A stretch of 27,268 bases of DNA, from contig BNWJ01000007.1 of the NCBI GenBank assembly GCA_025998735.1, positions 1-27,268 on the forward strand, given 5' to 3'. The stretch comes from Alphaproteobacteria bacterium. GTDB lineage: Bacteria; Pseudomonadota; Alphaproteobacteria; UBA3830. The notes under the pieces are model-generated. The model did no database searches. It was not told the origin of the DNA and saw only the letters and a program-made list of their open reading frames with translations. Positions 1 through 8,231 of the stretch are shown piece after piece. Within the stretch, counting starts at the first letter, position 1, and the number at the start of each line of letters is the position of its first letter. The position numbers and the translations under genes are program-made.

Positions 1-46
1 AAAATATGTGGCGTTTAATATCGAAAATTAGACGAAAACTCTGCGC

Positions 47-301
47 TCATACAATCGCTTTCTTTATCAATGGTGACATCACTTTCGACCAGATGATTGC
101 TTCATGAAAAACATGCTCACTGCGTTTCTTAACATTTTTCATAACACTACCTTTACTACATACGTTGATATTGGCATCTTGATGTGACTTTTTCAATAGA
201 TTCTGTATCCCATCCGCCACCACTATTCCATTTCTAAAGCGCACCTCAGCAATACATTGAAAACACATCGAATTTTCGCAAGCGGAACAAGTGATTTTCA
301 C
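47..301 (-). CDS. Small Cys-rich hypothetical protein (doubtful)
   Basis: An 84-codon frame starting with GTG, preceded by a G-rich stretch (GGGGTGG) that could serve as a ribosome binding site. The N-terminus carries a CSAC..CFQC pair of Cys-x2-Cys motifs, reminiscent of a small zinc ribbon; the rest is basic and hydrophilic with no motif I recognise. It lies downstream of, and on the same strand as, the two tRNA genes. Codon use is unremarkable and the length is within what chance gives in this AT-rich DNA, so it may not be a gene. No function is proposed. Confidence 0.28.
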   Translation of the reverse strand: MKITCSACENSMCFQCIAEVRFRNGIVVADGIQNLLKKSHQDANINVCSKGSVMKNVKKRSEHVFHEAIIWSKVMSPLIKKAIV

Positions 302-610
302 TTTCCACCCCTGAAACGACCGCTACTCCAGAGCTTTTGGTCGAACTTTTGCACGCGAGTTTCTAGCTAAATTTTATGGAACGTCTCTGCGCGATGGGCT
401 ACAAGGCATTTTGGAGACGATTCTCCAGTTCCGCTCGTTTGGAGAATAATCGGAGATTTGGAGAGAAAATTTCGTTGACGAGCTCAAAATGTCATATATT
501 TTGCATTAATTTAAAACACATTCAAGGCCGTCAGAGCCTCAGGGACAGAGGACTCGAAGGATGTGTTGCCTTTGATTAAAATGTAAAATTCTCTGGCCAT
601 ACAGACAGCT
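302..610. other. Gap without a supported gene
   Basis: About 310 bases between the doubtful small ORF and tRNA-Arg. A plus-strand frame at 376-579 has no ribosome binding site and a low-complexity Arg/Ser-rich translation. Several GGAGA-type words recur around 410-465. I see no clear terminator or RNA gene here. Confidence 0.5.
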
Positions 611-687
611 TGGTGCGCTCGGCAGGAGTCGAACCCGCAACCTCCAGATCCGTAGTCTGGCGCTCTATCCAATTGAGCTACGAACGC
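611..687 (-). tRNA. tRNA-Arg (anticodon ACG)
   Basis: The minus strand folds as a standard cloverleaf. The acceptor stem GCGUUCG pairs with CGAGCGC with one G-U pair, followed by discriminator A and an encoded CCA end. The anticodon stem CCAGA/UCUGG encloses loop CUACGGA, giving anticodon ACG, whose A34 would be deaminated to inosine to read CGN codons. The T arm has the usual GGUUCGA-type loop. It lies 16 nt downstream of tRNA-Val on the same strand and is probably cotranscribed with it. Confidence 0.97.
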
Positions 688-703
688 ATGAACGCTAAAG
701 CAA

Positions 704-778
704 TGGTGGGTGATGACAGGTTTGAACCGCCGACCCCCTCGGTGTAAACGAGATGCTCTACCGCTGAGCTAATCACCC
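704..778 (-). tRNA. tRNA-Val (anticodon TAC)
   Basis: The minus strand gives acceptor GGGUGAU pairing with AUCACCC, then A and an encoded CCA. The D arm is AGCUC..GAGC. The anticodon stem UCUCG/CGAGG encloses loop UUUACAC, so the anticodon is UAC (valine). The T arm GGCGG/CUGUC closes with two G-U pairs. It is the first gene of a two-tRNA unit with tRNA-Arg. Confidence 0.97.
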
Positions 779-791
779 ACAAACCGAATGC

Positions 792-820
792 AAGATACAT
801 CAAAATGAAACACTAAGCAA
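792..820 (-). promoter_or_regulatory. Probable sigma70-type promoter of the tRNA-Val/tRNA-Arg unit
   Basis: On the minus strand a -35-like TTGCTT is separated by exactly 17 nt from a -10-like TATCTT. The -10 lies 13 nt before the tRNA-Val 5' end. Match to consensus is moderate, but spacing and position fit. Confidence 0.45.
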
Positions 821-943
821 TAGATTGCTCATCATGAACCGCATCACTGTATATGTTTTTTTTCTGACTCGATCCAAAGCGGCGATACTTTCGTTATTGG
901 AGCATATGATATATCATGGAAACTATGTTTTGTGGAGTGTGCT

Positions 944-3622
944 GTGTCGTTGGATATTTCGGAAATTACGCCCTATAATTTTTCTGTTGTTGAACCTAAA
1001 TGGCAGGAATTTTGGCATAAAAATCATACGTTTAGATCTGTTTTTGATGAGAAAAAGCCCAAGTGTTATGTGCTGGAAATGTTTATGTATCCTTCCGGAA
1101 AGGTTCACATAGGACACGTCCGGAATTACACCATCGGTGACATAATTAGCAGATTTAAGAGGGCGTGTGGTTATTCGGTACTACATCCGGTCGGGTGGGA
1201 CGCGTTTGGATTGCCTGCCGAAAATGCCGCTCTAAAAAACAAAAGCCATCCGAAAGATTGGACGTATCAAAACATCGATGTCATGAGGAATCAGATAAAA
1301 GCTCTAGGTTTTTCCTATGATTGGAGTCGAGATTTTGCTACCTGCGATCAGAAATACTACGAATTCCAACAGAAAATATTTCTGGCAATGTATGAAAAAG
1401 GACTCATATACAAAAAAAACTCCGAAGTAAATTGGGATCCGGTGGACAATTGCGTATTGGCCAATGAACAGGTTGTTGAGGGCAGGGGATGGCGCTCTGG
1501 AGCAATTGTGGAAAAAAGAATGCTGTCCCAGTGGTTTGTCAAAATCACCGACTACGCTGAAGAGCTTCTATCCGATCTCAATAACCTGAATGAATGGCCG
1601 GAAAAAGTCAGAATCATGCAGGAGAATTGGATAGGAAAATCCGAAGGATGTTCAATCAATTTTAAAATTAGTAATTGCAGTACAGGCATTACTCATGTTG
1701 ATGCAGCTTCAATGTCGCAAACACATCACGCATACCCTTCAGAAGATAGCGAAGCAGTAAACGGATCCAGCTTCAAGCTGGCGGTGTTCACGACACGTCC
1801 GGAGACAATTTTCGGTGCGACGTTTCTAGCGATATCTCCGGATCATCCCATCGCGCTGGAATTAGCGAAAACAAATGGAAAAATCAAGAAGTTTCTTGAG
1901 GAATACAAAAAAGGATCTGTTTCTACTGAATTTCTGGATAAACAAGAAAAGCTGGGAATAGAAACCGGCATTTTCGTTGAGCATCCGTTTTTGAAAAAGA
2001 GTCTGCCGGTATTTATCGCCAATTTCGTGCTCATGAACTACGGAACCGGCGCTATTTTTGCTACTCCAGCCCACGATGAGAGAGATTATGAATTTGCAGT
2101 AAAGTACAATCTTCCGATTATCGAGGTGGTTCGTCCCGACGATGATGTAGCGGACAAGCGTCTTCCGTATTGGGGAAATGGCACACTGGTAAACTCTGAA
2201 TTTCTAGATGGCATGACCATAAAAGACGCCCGGAAAGCCGCCATCGATAAATTGTGTGAAATAGGAATCGGAGAGCGAAAGAAATTCTATAAACTGCGAG
2301 ATTGGGGAGTTTCAAGACAGCGCTACTGGGGATGTCCGATTCCAGTGGTTCATTGTGAAAAATGCGGAGTAATTCCACTGAAAAGCGAGGATCTTCCGGT
2401 GCTGCTGCCCGATGATGTAAGTTTCGATAAACCTGGCAATCCGCTGGATCATCATGCCACCTGGAAACATGTGAAATGTCCGATATGCGGTGATGATGCC
2501 ACAAGAGAAAAGGATACATTGGACACGTTTGTGGATTCCTCCTGGTATTTTCTTCGATTCTGCGTAGATGATCCTGAAAATTCGGATTTGCTCTCATCTA
2601 GGGACATCGAGCAGTGGATGCCGGTCGATCAGTACATAGGCGGCATCGAGCACGCCATACTTCATCTGTTGTACGCCAGATTTTTCACGAAAGCGCTTGC
2701 GGACTGCGGATTCATAAAGATCAGAGAACCGTTCCGACATTTATTTACCCAGGGCATGGTTTGCAGCGCCACATATCAGAAGGAAAACGGCGAATGGCTG
2801 TTTCCCAGCGAAGTCGTTCGTAACCAGCATGGAGCTCTTGAAGTTGCATCCACCGGTGAAAAAGTCGTTGTTGGTCGCATCGAGAAAATGAGCAAATCCA
2901 AAAAAAACGTCGTGGATCCAGACACAATAATCAAAAGCTATGGAACGGACTCTCTGCGGCTGTTCGTGGTTTCAGACACTCCACCGGAAAAGGATTTCCC
3001 ATGGTCAGATGAAGGACTGGAGGGATGCTGGCGATTCGTCAATCGTCTCTGGAGATTGTTTGTGTTTGTGCAATCCTGCGGCGTGTGCGCAAAAGAATGC
3101 TCGGCCAACATAAATATCGATGGTTTACATAATAATGTTGCGGAAACATACAAAGCATTTCATCTCACCATAAAAAATGTGACTGATGCGCTCGAAGGAC
3201 GCGGCATGAACAGAGCCATCGCCCACATTAGAGACTGCGTAAATTCCATATATGCATGTCTGAACGATATTGAAGCAAATAAAAACGTATTTTCAATCAT
3301 TATTCGTGATCTCATAAAGTTGCTATCGCCAATTGTGCCGCACATCTGTGAGGAAGCGTGGAGCATGTTTGGCTTTGAAGGACTTGCGTCGGATCAGAGT
3401 TGGCCATCATACGATGAAAAATATCTGGTTAAGTCAAACATAAACCTTCCGGTTCAGGTAAATGGCAGGTTGCGTGGTACAGTCAGCGTGTCCGTTGACG
3501 ATCCTGAAGATGTGGTTTTCGAAAAAGCCTTATCAATCGATAATGTTAAAACTGCGATTGGCGCCAACCACTTAAAAAAGAAGATATTTATAAAAGGAAA
3601 GATAGTTAATTTTGTTGTATAG
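944..3622 (+). CDS. leuS: Leucyl-tRNA synthetase
   Basis: Charges tRNA-Leu with leucine in the cytoplasm and edits mischarged tRNA. Class I signatures are intact: HIGH at residues 55-58 and KMSKS at 648-652. The CP1 editing domain has TTRPET at 283-288 and the [19 protein letters not shown] region that binds the misacylated amino acid; the C-terminal anticodon-binding domain ends normally. At 892 residues it is slightly longer than typical bacterial LeuS (about 860). The excess seems to sit just before TTRPET, as a roughly 30-residue hydrophilic insert. I chose GTG 944 because GGAG at 934-937 lies 6 nt upstream; GTG 932 is an in-frame alternative without a good site. A perfect 12-bp palindrome, ATGATATATCAT, lies at 906-917. 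The next gene overlaps the 3' end, as in many Alphaproteobacteria. Confidence 0.97.
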   Translation: MSLDISEITPYNFSVVEPKWQEFWHKNHTFRSVFDEKKPKCYVLEMFMYPSGKVHIGHVRNYTIGDIISRFKRACGYSVLHPVGWDAFGLPAENAALKNKSHPKDWTYQNIDVMRNQIKALGFSYDWSRDFATCDQKYYEFQQKIFLAMYEKGLIYKKNSEVNWDPVDNCVLANEQVVEGRGWRSGAIVEKRMLSQWFVKITDYAEELLSDLNNLNEWPEKVRIMQENWIGKSEGCSINFKISNCSTGITHVDAASMSQTHHAYPSEDSEAVNGSSFKLAVFTTRPETIFGATFLAISPDHPIALELAKTNGKIKKFLEEYKKGSVSTEFLDKQEKLGIETGIFVEHPFLKKSLPVFIANFVLMNYGTGAIFATPAHDERDYEFAVKYNLPIIEVVRPDDDVADKRLPYWGNGTLVNSEFLDGMTIKDARKAAIDKLCEIGIGERKKFYKLRDWGVSRQRYWGCPIPVVHCEKCGVIPLKSEDLPVLLPDDVSFDKPGNPLDHHATWKHVKCPICGDDATREKDTLDTFVDSSWYFLRFCVDDPENSDLLSSRDIEQWMPVDQYIGGIEHAILHLLYARFFTKALADCGFIKIREPFRHLFTQGMVCSATYQKENGEWLFPSEVVRNQHGALEVASTGEKVVVGRIEKMSKSKKNVVDPDTIIKSYGTDSLRLFVVSDTPPEKDFPWSDEGLEGCWRFVNRLWRLFVFVQSCGVCAKECSANINIDGLHNNVAETYKAFHLTIKNVTDALEGRGMNRAIAHIRDCVNSIYACLNDIEANKNVFSIIIRDLIKLLSPIVPHICEEAWSMFGFEGLASDQSWPSYDEKYLVKSNINLPVQVNGRLRGTVSVSVDDPEDVVFEKALSIDNVKTAIGANHLKKKIFIKGKIVNFVV

Positions 3623-4112
3623 ATTTTTAATATTATTTTTATTGTGGGGATGCTCAGTTCGTCCTTTGTATTACACAAGTCCCGATGCTAAAGATGCGAA
3701 CACCAGTTGTCCAATCGATGTTGACGTCATTGCAGGACGAGAAGGGCAAAAGCTTAGATCTTATTTGCTTGATACTCTCCGAGATATCAAAATATCTCAT
3801 AAATCGGCGAATAAACATTTCAGGCTGAAGATCACCTTAGTCCCATCCGAGAAAAGATATGCATTTTCTACGGACGGAGATGCCAAACGAGTTCTGTTCT
3901 CATATGTGGCACACGCGCGACTGCTGGACGAAAACAAAAACGTCCTGATGAATCGACAAATTTCCGTTTCCATTAGCTATAACATATCACATTCGCACGG
4001 AGAAGTTTCGATGTCCATCTATGGTCGCAATAACGAAGCCCTCATAAAAGAACTCAGCTATAAGATACTAGAAAATGTAAAAATGGTGGTTGCACCACGG
4101 GCACCAACGTGA
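3612..4112 (+). CDS. lptE: LptE-like LPS-assembly lipoprotein
   Basis: A 166-residue protein with a short signal peptide ending in lipobox LWGC (lipidated Cys14), followed by SVRPLY. A Cys followed closely by RPLY is typical of alphaproteobacterial LptE, the outer-membrane lipoprotein that plugs LptD and helps insert lipopolysaccharide. The body alternates beta-strand-like and helical stretches, as in that family, but sequence conservation is low. Position supports the call: leuS-lptE-holA is a recurrent alphaproteobacterial order. The start is a TTG overlapping the last 11 nt of leuS, with AAAGGAAA upstream; a second TTG at 3615 is equally possible. If correct, the cell makes LPS or a related glycolipid. 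Confidence 0.75.
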   Translation: MLYRFLILFLLWGCSVRPLYYTSPDAKDANTSCPIDVDVIAGREGQKLRSYLLDTLRDIKISHKSANKHFRLKITLVPSEKRYAFSTDGDAKRVLFSYVAHARLLDENKNVLMNRQISVSISYNISHSHGEVSMSIYGRNNEALIKELSYKILENVKMVVAPRAPT

Positions 4113-4149
4113 CGTTGATGGCATAAACTGAAAAAACGAGGGAGCTGAA

Positions 4150-4938
4150 ATGAAACTTGAATTCAAAAATATAAATGATTCTCACATAGCCGACGGAAGA
4201 GTCTTTTATTTGTTCGGAAATTACAAGAAATCGTTCGGGGTGTTTTGCGATTTCGTTCTGGAAAAATTTATGAGCAAATACAAATGCTCCGGCGAAAATA
4301 TCGATATTTTTCAGGGGTCTGTCGCCGACAGCATAAAAAGTATCAATGGGCAATGCGATTTGTTCGGAAGCAAAATCACGTTCTTTTGTATTAAAAACGT
4401 AGAAGATAGTCATCTGGATAAATTATCGCCGTTTCTTGGCATCGAAAGAAATGTATTTATACTAGAAAGCGGCGATTACGGAAAATCCAAGAAAATAACG
4501 GATTATTTTCAGAAAAGCCGTTTTTTTGCCGTCGCTTCGTTTAAAAATGACATGACGCTGTTTTCTTTGTGCAAAATGCTCATACCGACGGTTCCACAGT
4601 CCATTGCAACCGAAATCATAAAGATAATAAACGACACAGACGAAGATCTTCGCTCTCTTTTTAAGAAAATAAGCATATTGGTCGAAGCAAATGACGATAA
4701 GCTGCTGAAGGAATACGTGACCTATAAAAGCACATTTTTTCAGCAGTTTGATTTCATTCCAATGGTTAGATATCTGCTCAATACTGCGATAAAAGAAAAA
4801 ATTCACGGGCGAAAGCAGGAAAACATCGATCTTTCCAAAAAAGGCCTAACACAGTTTCTCCTGGAGGCGGAAATATCCCAAAAGTTGGGGAAAAATTTTG
4901 AAAAAAGTTATTTGTACGGATCATTGCTGCAAAGATAG
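4150..4938 (+). CDS. holA: DNA polymerase III delta subunit-like protein
   Basis: A 262-residue protein. HolA is the clamp-loader subunit that opens the beta sliding clamp. The evidence here is mainly position, immediately after leuS and the LptE-like gene, plus overall form: an N-terminal alpha/beta part with a VFYLFGN stretch where HolA has its strand leading to a degenerate nucleotide site, a central LFGSKITFF-type strand, and a C-terminal helical part ending in LYGSLLQR. It is shorter than the usual 330-345 residues, so the N-terminal or collar region is reduced. AGGGAG sits 6 nt before the ATG. The gap after lptE is 37 nt, so the three genes probably form one operon. The sequence is too diverged for a firm call from motifs alone. 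Confidence 0.6.
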   Translation: MKLEFKNINDSHIADGRVFYLFGNYKKSFGVFCDFVLEKFMSKYKCSGENIDIFQGSVADSIKSINGQCDLFGSKITFFCIKNVEDSHLDKLSPFLGIERNVFILESGDYGKSKKITDYFQKSRFFAVASFKNDMTLFSLCKMLIPTVPQSIATEIIKIINDTDEDLRSLFKKISILVEANDDKLLKEYVTYKSTFFQQFDFIPMVRYLLNTAIKEKIHGRKQENIDLSKKGLTQFLLEAEISQKLGKNFEKSYLYGSLLQR

Positions 4939-5380
4939 AAAATCCGGAAAGCAAAGCCTTCTGTACACAATTTAATGAGAACGTGTAGATCCATACTTAT
5001 TACGTCTGAGAGAAACACATGGTTCGAGACCGTTGCATAATGGCTCTTTTTCGCAATTGGCGTCGTCAGATCCGCTGCTAGGATCCTCATGTACACCAAG
5101 TACACTGCGGTCCTGTCAGGGCTTTTTCCTCGCTCTTGCAAAAAATAGCTCATTATGCATCGCTCTCGAGCCGTGATCATCCCATGTTCGCAGTATCACC
5201 TAAAAAACAAATATACGTGTTGTCTCTTTTAATTAGGCGGTTTTTTTGATATAAGATGTGAGCTTGGTTTGTTTATTGTATAAAGTCAAGCGTTTTGGTC
5301 GCATTTTTGGGTGTTGGAGTCTGATTTGTAGGTTCTTATGGGTATACCTGATTTTGCTTTATGATTATACGGAGGAGAAA
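4939..5380. other. Gap between holA and rpmI
   Basis: This 442-base gap holds the 160-bp palindromic element described separately. After it comes an AT-rich leader (about 5180-5380) that must contain the promoter of the ribosomal protein operon. I find no -35/-10 pair with good spacing; TATAAG at 5250-5255 is the best -10 candidate. infC, which usually precedes rpmI, is absent. Confidence 0.5.
5017..5176. repeat. 160-bp imperfect palindromic element
   Basis: The arm at 5017-5056 and the reverse complement of 5136-5176 agree at most positions, with a shared core TGCATAATG. Closer to the centre, AGGATCCTCATGTAC at 5080-5094 partly matches the complement of GTACACTGCGGTCCT at 5100-5114. The whole unit is symmetric about position 5097 and would fold as one long interrupted hairpin. 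It resembles the dispersed palindromic repeats seen between genes in several intracellular bacteria; copy number cannot be judged from this window. An open frame across it (4908-5180, minus) is a by-product of the repeat. Confidence 0.6.
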
Positions 5381-5578
5381 GTGCCCAAGTTAAAGACTAA
5401 GAGTTCAGCGAAGAAGCGGTTTGCTTTTACTGCTTCCGGGAAGGTTATAGCTCAACCAGCCTACAAGAGGCATAATTTGAGAAAGCGTCCTCAGAAAATG
5501 AAGAGACAATCTAGAGGAACAATGATTTTGAATGCTTCCGATGTTTTGAACATCGTTAAATATATGCCTTATAGATAG
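5381..5578 (+). CDS. rpmI: 50S ribosomal protein L35
   Basis: A 65-residue basic protein of the large ribosomal subunit. The sequence [14 protein letters not shown] at the N-terminus and the [16 protein letters not shown] centre are diagnostic of L35, and the length is typical. The start is GTG, chosen because GGAGGAG at 5371-5377 lies just upstream and because L35 normally begins MPK(L/M)KT. It is followed after 11 nt by rplT, the standard partner. infC, which usually comes first in this operon, is missing here and must be elsewhere. Confidence 0.97.
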   Translation: MPKLKTKSSAKKRFAFTASGKVIAQPAYKRHNLRKRPQKMKRQSRGTMILNASDVLNIVKYMPYR

Positions 5579-5589
5579 GAGAAAACGAA

Positions 5590-5946
5590 ATGTCACGCGT
5601 AAAAAGAGGTGTAACGGCGCACGCACGCCATAAAAAGGTGCTGAATCTTTCCAAAGGATTTAGAGGACGTTCCAGCACATGCTATCGTTCTGCATTGGAG
5701 AGATTAGAAAAGGCAATGCAATACGCCTACAGAGATAGACGTAATCGCAGAAGAGATCTTCGTGAACTTTGGATTGTGAGAATAAATGCAGCAGCAAGGG
5801 AGCATGGTCTTAAGTATTCGCAATTTATAAATGGACTATCGAAGGCCAACATATCTTTGGATAGAAAGGTTCTGTCAGAGCTAGCCATAAACAATAAACT
5901 GGCGTTTGCTGAGATCGTGAATAAGGTGAAGGCCGTCCTTGCATAA
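5590..5946 (+). CDS. rplT: 50S ribosomal protein L20
   Basis: A 118-residue ribosomal protein that binds 23S rRNA and is needed early in 50S assembly. Diagnostic stretches are [17 protein letters not shown] at the N-terminus, AKGFRGR-like [24 protein letters not shown] and [19 protein letters not shown]. The length is exactly that of the family. AGGAG lies 8 nt before the ATG. In many bacteria L20 represses its own operon by binding the leader mRNA; I did not identify such a structure in the leader here. dksA follows after 23 nt. Confidence 0.98.
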   Translation: MSRVKRGVTAHARHKKVLNLSKGFRGRSSTCYRSALERLEKAMQYAYRDRRNRRRDLRELWIVRINAAAREHGLKYSQFINGLSKANISLDRKVLSELAINNKLAFAEIVNKVKAVLA

Positions 5947-5969
5947 TGCAGCCGTTTTGGAGGTAGGAG

Positions 5970-6395
5970 ATGGAAAATAAAATTTGCGAGCTACCAGGTG
6001 GATATGCACCATCTGATAATGAGGAGTTCATGAATGACTATCAACGTGAATACTTTAGGCGCAAATTAATTCAGTGGAAGGAAGAACTCACTCGTGAAAA
6101 TGAGGGGGTGATAAAGTATCTGCAGGAGGAAGGCAAAACATGTACCGACTCCGTAGATAGAGCGACCACCGAAGCGGATTTGGCCTACGAGCTCCGAACC
6201 AAAGAAAGAGCAAGGAAGTTGATAAGTAAGATAGATGAGGCTCTTGCGCGCATCAAAAAGGGATCCTATGGTTATTGTGAGGAAACCGGTGAGCCCATCT
6301 CTCTAAGAAGATTGGAGGCTCGTCCGATTGCCATACTGAGCATAGAGGCGCAGGAGCGTCATGAAAAGCAAGAGCGCATTCAAAAAGACGATTGA
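5970..6395 (+). CDS. dksA: RNA polymerase-binding transcription factor DksA
   Basis: A 141-residue protein that inserts a coiled coil into the RNA polymerase secondary channel and, with ppGpp, adjusts rRNA and biosynthetic promoters. The coiled-coil tip keeps the DxxDRA type signature (DSVDRATTEADLAYELR), which contains the functional Asp and Ala. The globular end has GYCEETGEPISLRRLEARP followed by ILSIEAQERHE: of the four zinc-binding Cys of E. coli DksA only the first remains, the others being Thr, Ser and Ala. This reduced form is normal in Alphaproteobacteria. The gene is 23 nt after rplT and 15 nt before lepB, with GGAGGTAGGAG upstream of the start, so it is part of the same operon. Confidence 0.95.
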   Translation: MENKICELPGGYAPSDNEEFMNDYQREYFRRKLIQWKEELTRENEGVIKYLQEEGKTCTDSVDRATTEADLAYELRTKERARKLISKIDEALARIKKGSYGYCEETGEPISLRRLEARPIAILSIEAQERHEKQERIQKDD

Positions 6396-6410
6396 GGATA
6401 TTGAGTAGTT

Positions 6411-7235
6411 ATGTCTAAAGAAAATAACAAAGCAAACGATGTAAAGGTAGATGCGGCGCCTTCGGGTAGTGCTCCGGTTGGTAAGATCGGATATAGTCGG
6501 CAGAATTTTAAAGAAGACCTCAAGTTTTTTGGGATATTTATCTCGATATTTGCGTTTGTTAGATTTTTTGTGTACGACTACTTTATTATTCCGTCCAGTT
6601 CCATGTATCCAACGTTACTCATAGGGGACATGCCGCTGGTGGAAAAATGGAAATACGGCTACAGTAAGCACAGCATTTGGTTTAGTCCGCCGTTGTTTTC
6701 TGAGAGGATTATGTTCAATCGACAGCCGAAGCGCGGAGAAGTTATTGTTTTCAAAAATCCGGAAGATACCAGCATCAACGTCATAAAGCGCCTTATCGCC
6801 GTTCCCGGCGATAGAGTTAGCGTAACTGATGGGGTAATTTGTGTAAATGGGGTAAAAGCCCAACTGACATACAAAGAAGATAGGGTGTACCACGATACGG
6901 CTCAAAGGACTCGTCATGTACTTTCTTGGTACGAAGAGAAGCTCCCGTGGTCGGATGCACCAGTGCACACGGTAGCCTATTATGGCCCTTTAAAAGACTC
7001 AGATGCCAATCATTTTGCTGAAATTACAGTTCCAGATGGCTTTTATTTTGTTATGGGGGATAACCGCGATTTCTCACATGATTCGCGATGCGGACTTGGC
7101 ATGGTGCCAGCAGAAAATCTAATGGGCAGAGCTGTGCGCAAAATATATTCCATAGGTGGCGGTGTGAAATGGTATGAGCCTTGGCTGTGGCTGCAGAACA
7201 TAAGATATCCTAGAATTCTCGAAGAAATAATTTGA
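6411..7235 (+). CDS. lepB: Signal peptidase I
   Basis: Cleaves signal peptides from exported proteins at the outer face of the inner membrane. After a polar N-terminal tail of about 36 residues comes one membrane segment (roughly 38-55), then IIPSSSMYPTLLIGD with catalytic Ser64. The general-base Lys is Lys126 in VIKRLIAVPGDRV, and the box GDNRDFSHDSR is intact. At 274 residues the length fits the family. Its stop overlaps the rnc start (TGATG), the usual lepB-rnc coupling. The ribosome binding site is weak (GAGGATATTGAG), which suggests translational coupling to dksA. Many neighbouring gene products carry signal peptides that this enzyme would process. Confidence 0.96.
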   Translation: MSKENNKANDVKVDAAPSGSAPVGKIGYSRQNFKEDLKFFGIFISIFAFVRFFVYDYFIIPSSSMYPTLLIGDMPLVEKWKYGYSKHSIWFSPPLFSERIMFNRQPKRGEVIVFKNPEDTSINVIKRLIAVPGDRVSVTDGVICVNGVKAQLTYKEDRVYHDTAQRTRHVLSWYEEKLPWSDAPVHTVAYYGPLKDSDANHFAEITVPDGFYFVMGDNRDFSHDSRCGLGMVPAENLMGRAVRKIYSIGGGVKWYEPWLWLQNIRYPRILEEII

Positions 7236-7918
7236 TGGACGTTGGTAATATACTAAAATTACAGCAGATCATTGGGTACGAATTTAAATCCCATGAAATG
7301 GTTTTTGTTGCCATATCACATCCCGGAAAGAAAAAGCACGAAAAAGATTTTTCGAGAAAATTTGAGAAATTGGAATTCCTGGGCGATCGTGTGCTTGGGC
7401 TTTCTTTAGCCGATTTTTTATACCACAATTTTCCCAACGATTCCGAAGGAGATTTGGCCGTAAGAATCGCTTCTCTTGCGGGTACTGATTTTCTAATAAA
7501 ACTGGCAAAAGAAACGAAGATTATCGATTGCTTTTCCATTCCCAAAGATTTCTTTGTATCCCGCAATAAAAACTCATCTTCAATTGCAGATATGATGGAA
7601 GCGGTTTTTGGAGCGGTATTTCTGGACTCCAGTTTCGAAACTGCCAAGAATACAATCGTAAAATTGTTCGGAAATAATGTGCACAAGGTGGTTTACAAAA
7701 CCAAAGATGCAAAAACCAGACTTCAGGAGTTGGTTCAGGCGAAAAATGCCGAGCTGCCGTCATATCGCATGATAAAAATGATCGGAGAAGCTCACGACCC
7801 GATTTTCGAGATCGAAGTCACGGCCTGCGGAAAATCATCCATTGGATCCGGAGTATCCAAGAAAAACGCCGAACACGACGCCGCAGAAAAACTTGTGGAT
7901 TCACTTGAGAAGGAGTAG
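7235..7918 (+). CDS. rnc: Ribonuclease III
   Basis: Cuts double-stranded RNA, including rRNA precursors. The catalytic domain has the signature EFLGDRVLG (Glu47 to Gly55, with Asp51) and a second acidic site in IADMMEAVFGAVFLD. A double-stranded RNA-binding domain follows (about 152-224), ending GSGVSKKNAEHDAAEKLV. The length, 227 residues, is normal. I chose the ATG at 7235, which shares one base with the lepB stop; a TTG one codon earlier is also in frame. era, which often follows rnc, is absent: after the stop there is a hairpin, a palindromic element, and then unrelated genes on the other strand. Confidence 0.96.
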   Translation: MDVGNILKLQQIIGYEFKSHEMVFVAISHPGKKKHEKDFSRKFEKLEFLGDRVLGLSLADFLYHNFPNDSEGDLAVRIASLAGTDFLIKLAKETKIIDCFSIPKDFFVSRNKNSSSIADMMEAVFGAVFLDSSFETAKNTIVKLFGNNVHKVVYKTKDAKTRLQELVQAKNAELPSYRMIKMIGEAHDPIFEIEVTACGKSSIGSGVSKKNAEHDAAEKLVDSLEKE

Positions 7919-7926
7919 GTTTCAAT

Positions 7927-7959
7927 AAGCCCATTCGGAAAATGTGTCCAAATGGGCTT
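7927..7959 (+). terminator. Hairpin after rnc, probable terminator
   Basis: AAGCCCATT at 7927-7935 pairs perfectly with AATGGGCTT at 7951-7959. The loop can add a GGA/TCC extension. There is no clear T-run after it, so termination strength is uncertain, but the position 9 nt after rnc fits the end of the rpmI-rnc operon. Confidence 0.5.
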
Positions 7960-8055
7960 GCATCGTAGGAGAAATCAGATGTTTTGCAGTTCCTTCCTTG
8001 GGTTTTGACTGGGATTGAAGATGGAGAATTTTAGCAAATCTTCTTTCAAAAAAAC

Positions 8056-8168
8056 GGCGTTAGCACAAACATTTGGTGATTTTGTTGAGACCCCTGAAAT
8101 TTCAACAATCTCATCTACTGAAATTTCAATGACGTAATCAAAAATCAACATATGTTTGTGCTAACGCC
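8056..8168. repeat. 113-bp palindromic element with 17-bp perfect ends
   Basis: The ends are perfect inverted copies of GGCGTTAGCACAAACAT. Inside, the two halves remain imperfectly symmetric, and TGAAATTTCA, itself a palindrome, occurs twice near the centre. No target duplication is visible at the junctions. The element sits between convergent genes (rnc and the 1055-residue gene) and could be a MITE-like relic, a dispersed palindromic repeat, or a bidirectional terminator. Confidence 0.6.
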
Positions 8169-8231
8169 TATTTCATTATCCTTCGCTTCATAACCAATTA
8201 TAATTCCGTGCTTCCGCTCTCTGGAGCTGGT

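Noticed and set aside
376..579. Plus-strand frame of 67 codons upstream of the tRNAs
   Set aside because: No ribosome binding site, no motif, and low-complexity Arg/Ser-rich translation; probably chance.
2118..2597. 159-codon open frame antisense to leuS
   Set aside because: Lies wholly inside a firmly identified gene on the other strand; its Arg, His and Pro richness follows from the codon use of leuS.
4908..5180. 90-codon minus-strand frame between holA and rpmI
   Set aside because: It coincides with the 160-bp palindromic element and overlaps the end of holA; such frames are by-products of dispersed repeats.
7979..8137. Two mini-frames after rnc: 9 codons at 7979 with AGGAG upstream, and 38 codons at 8021
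   Set aside because: The first is too short to judge. The second runs into the 113-bp palindrome and lacks a good ribosome binding site.
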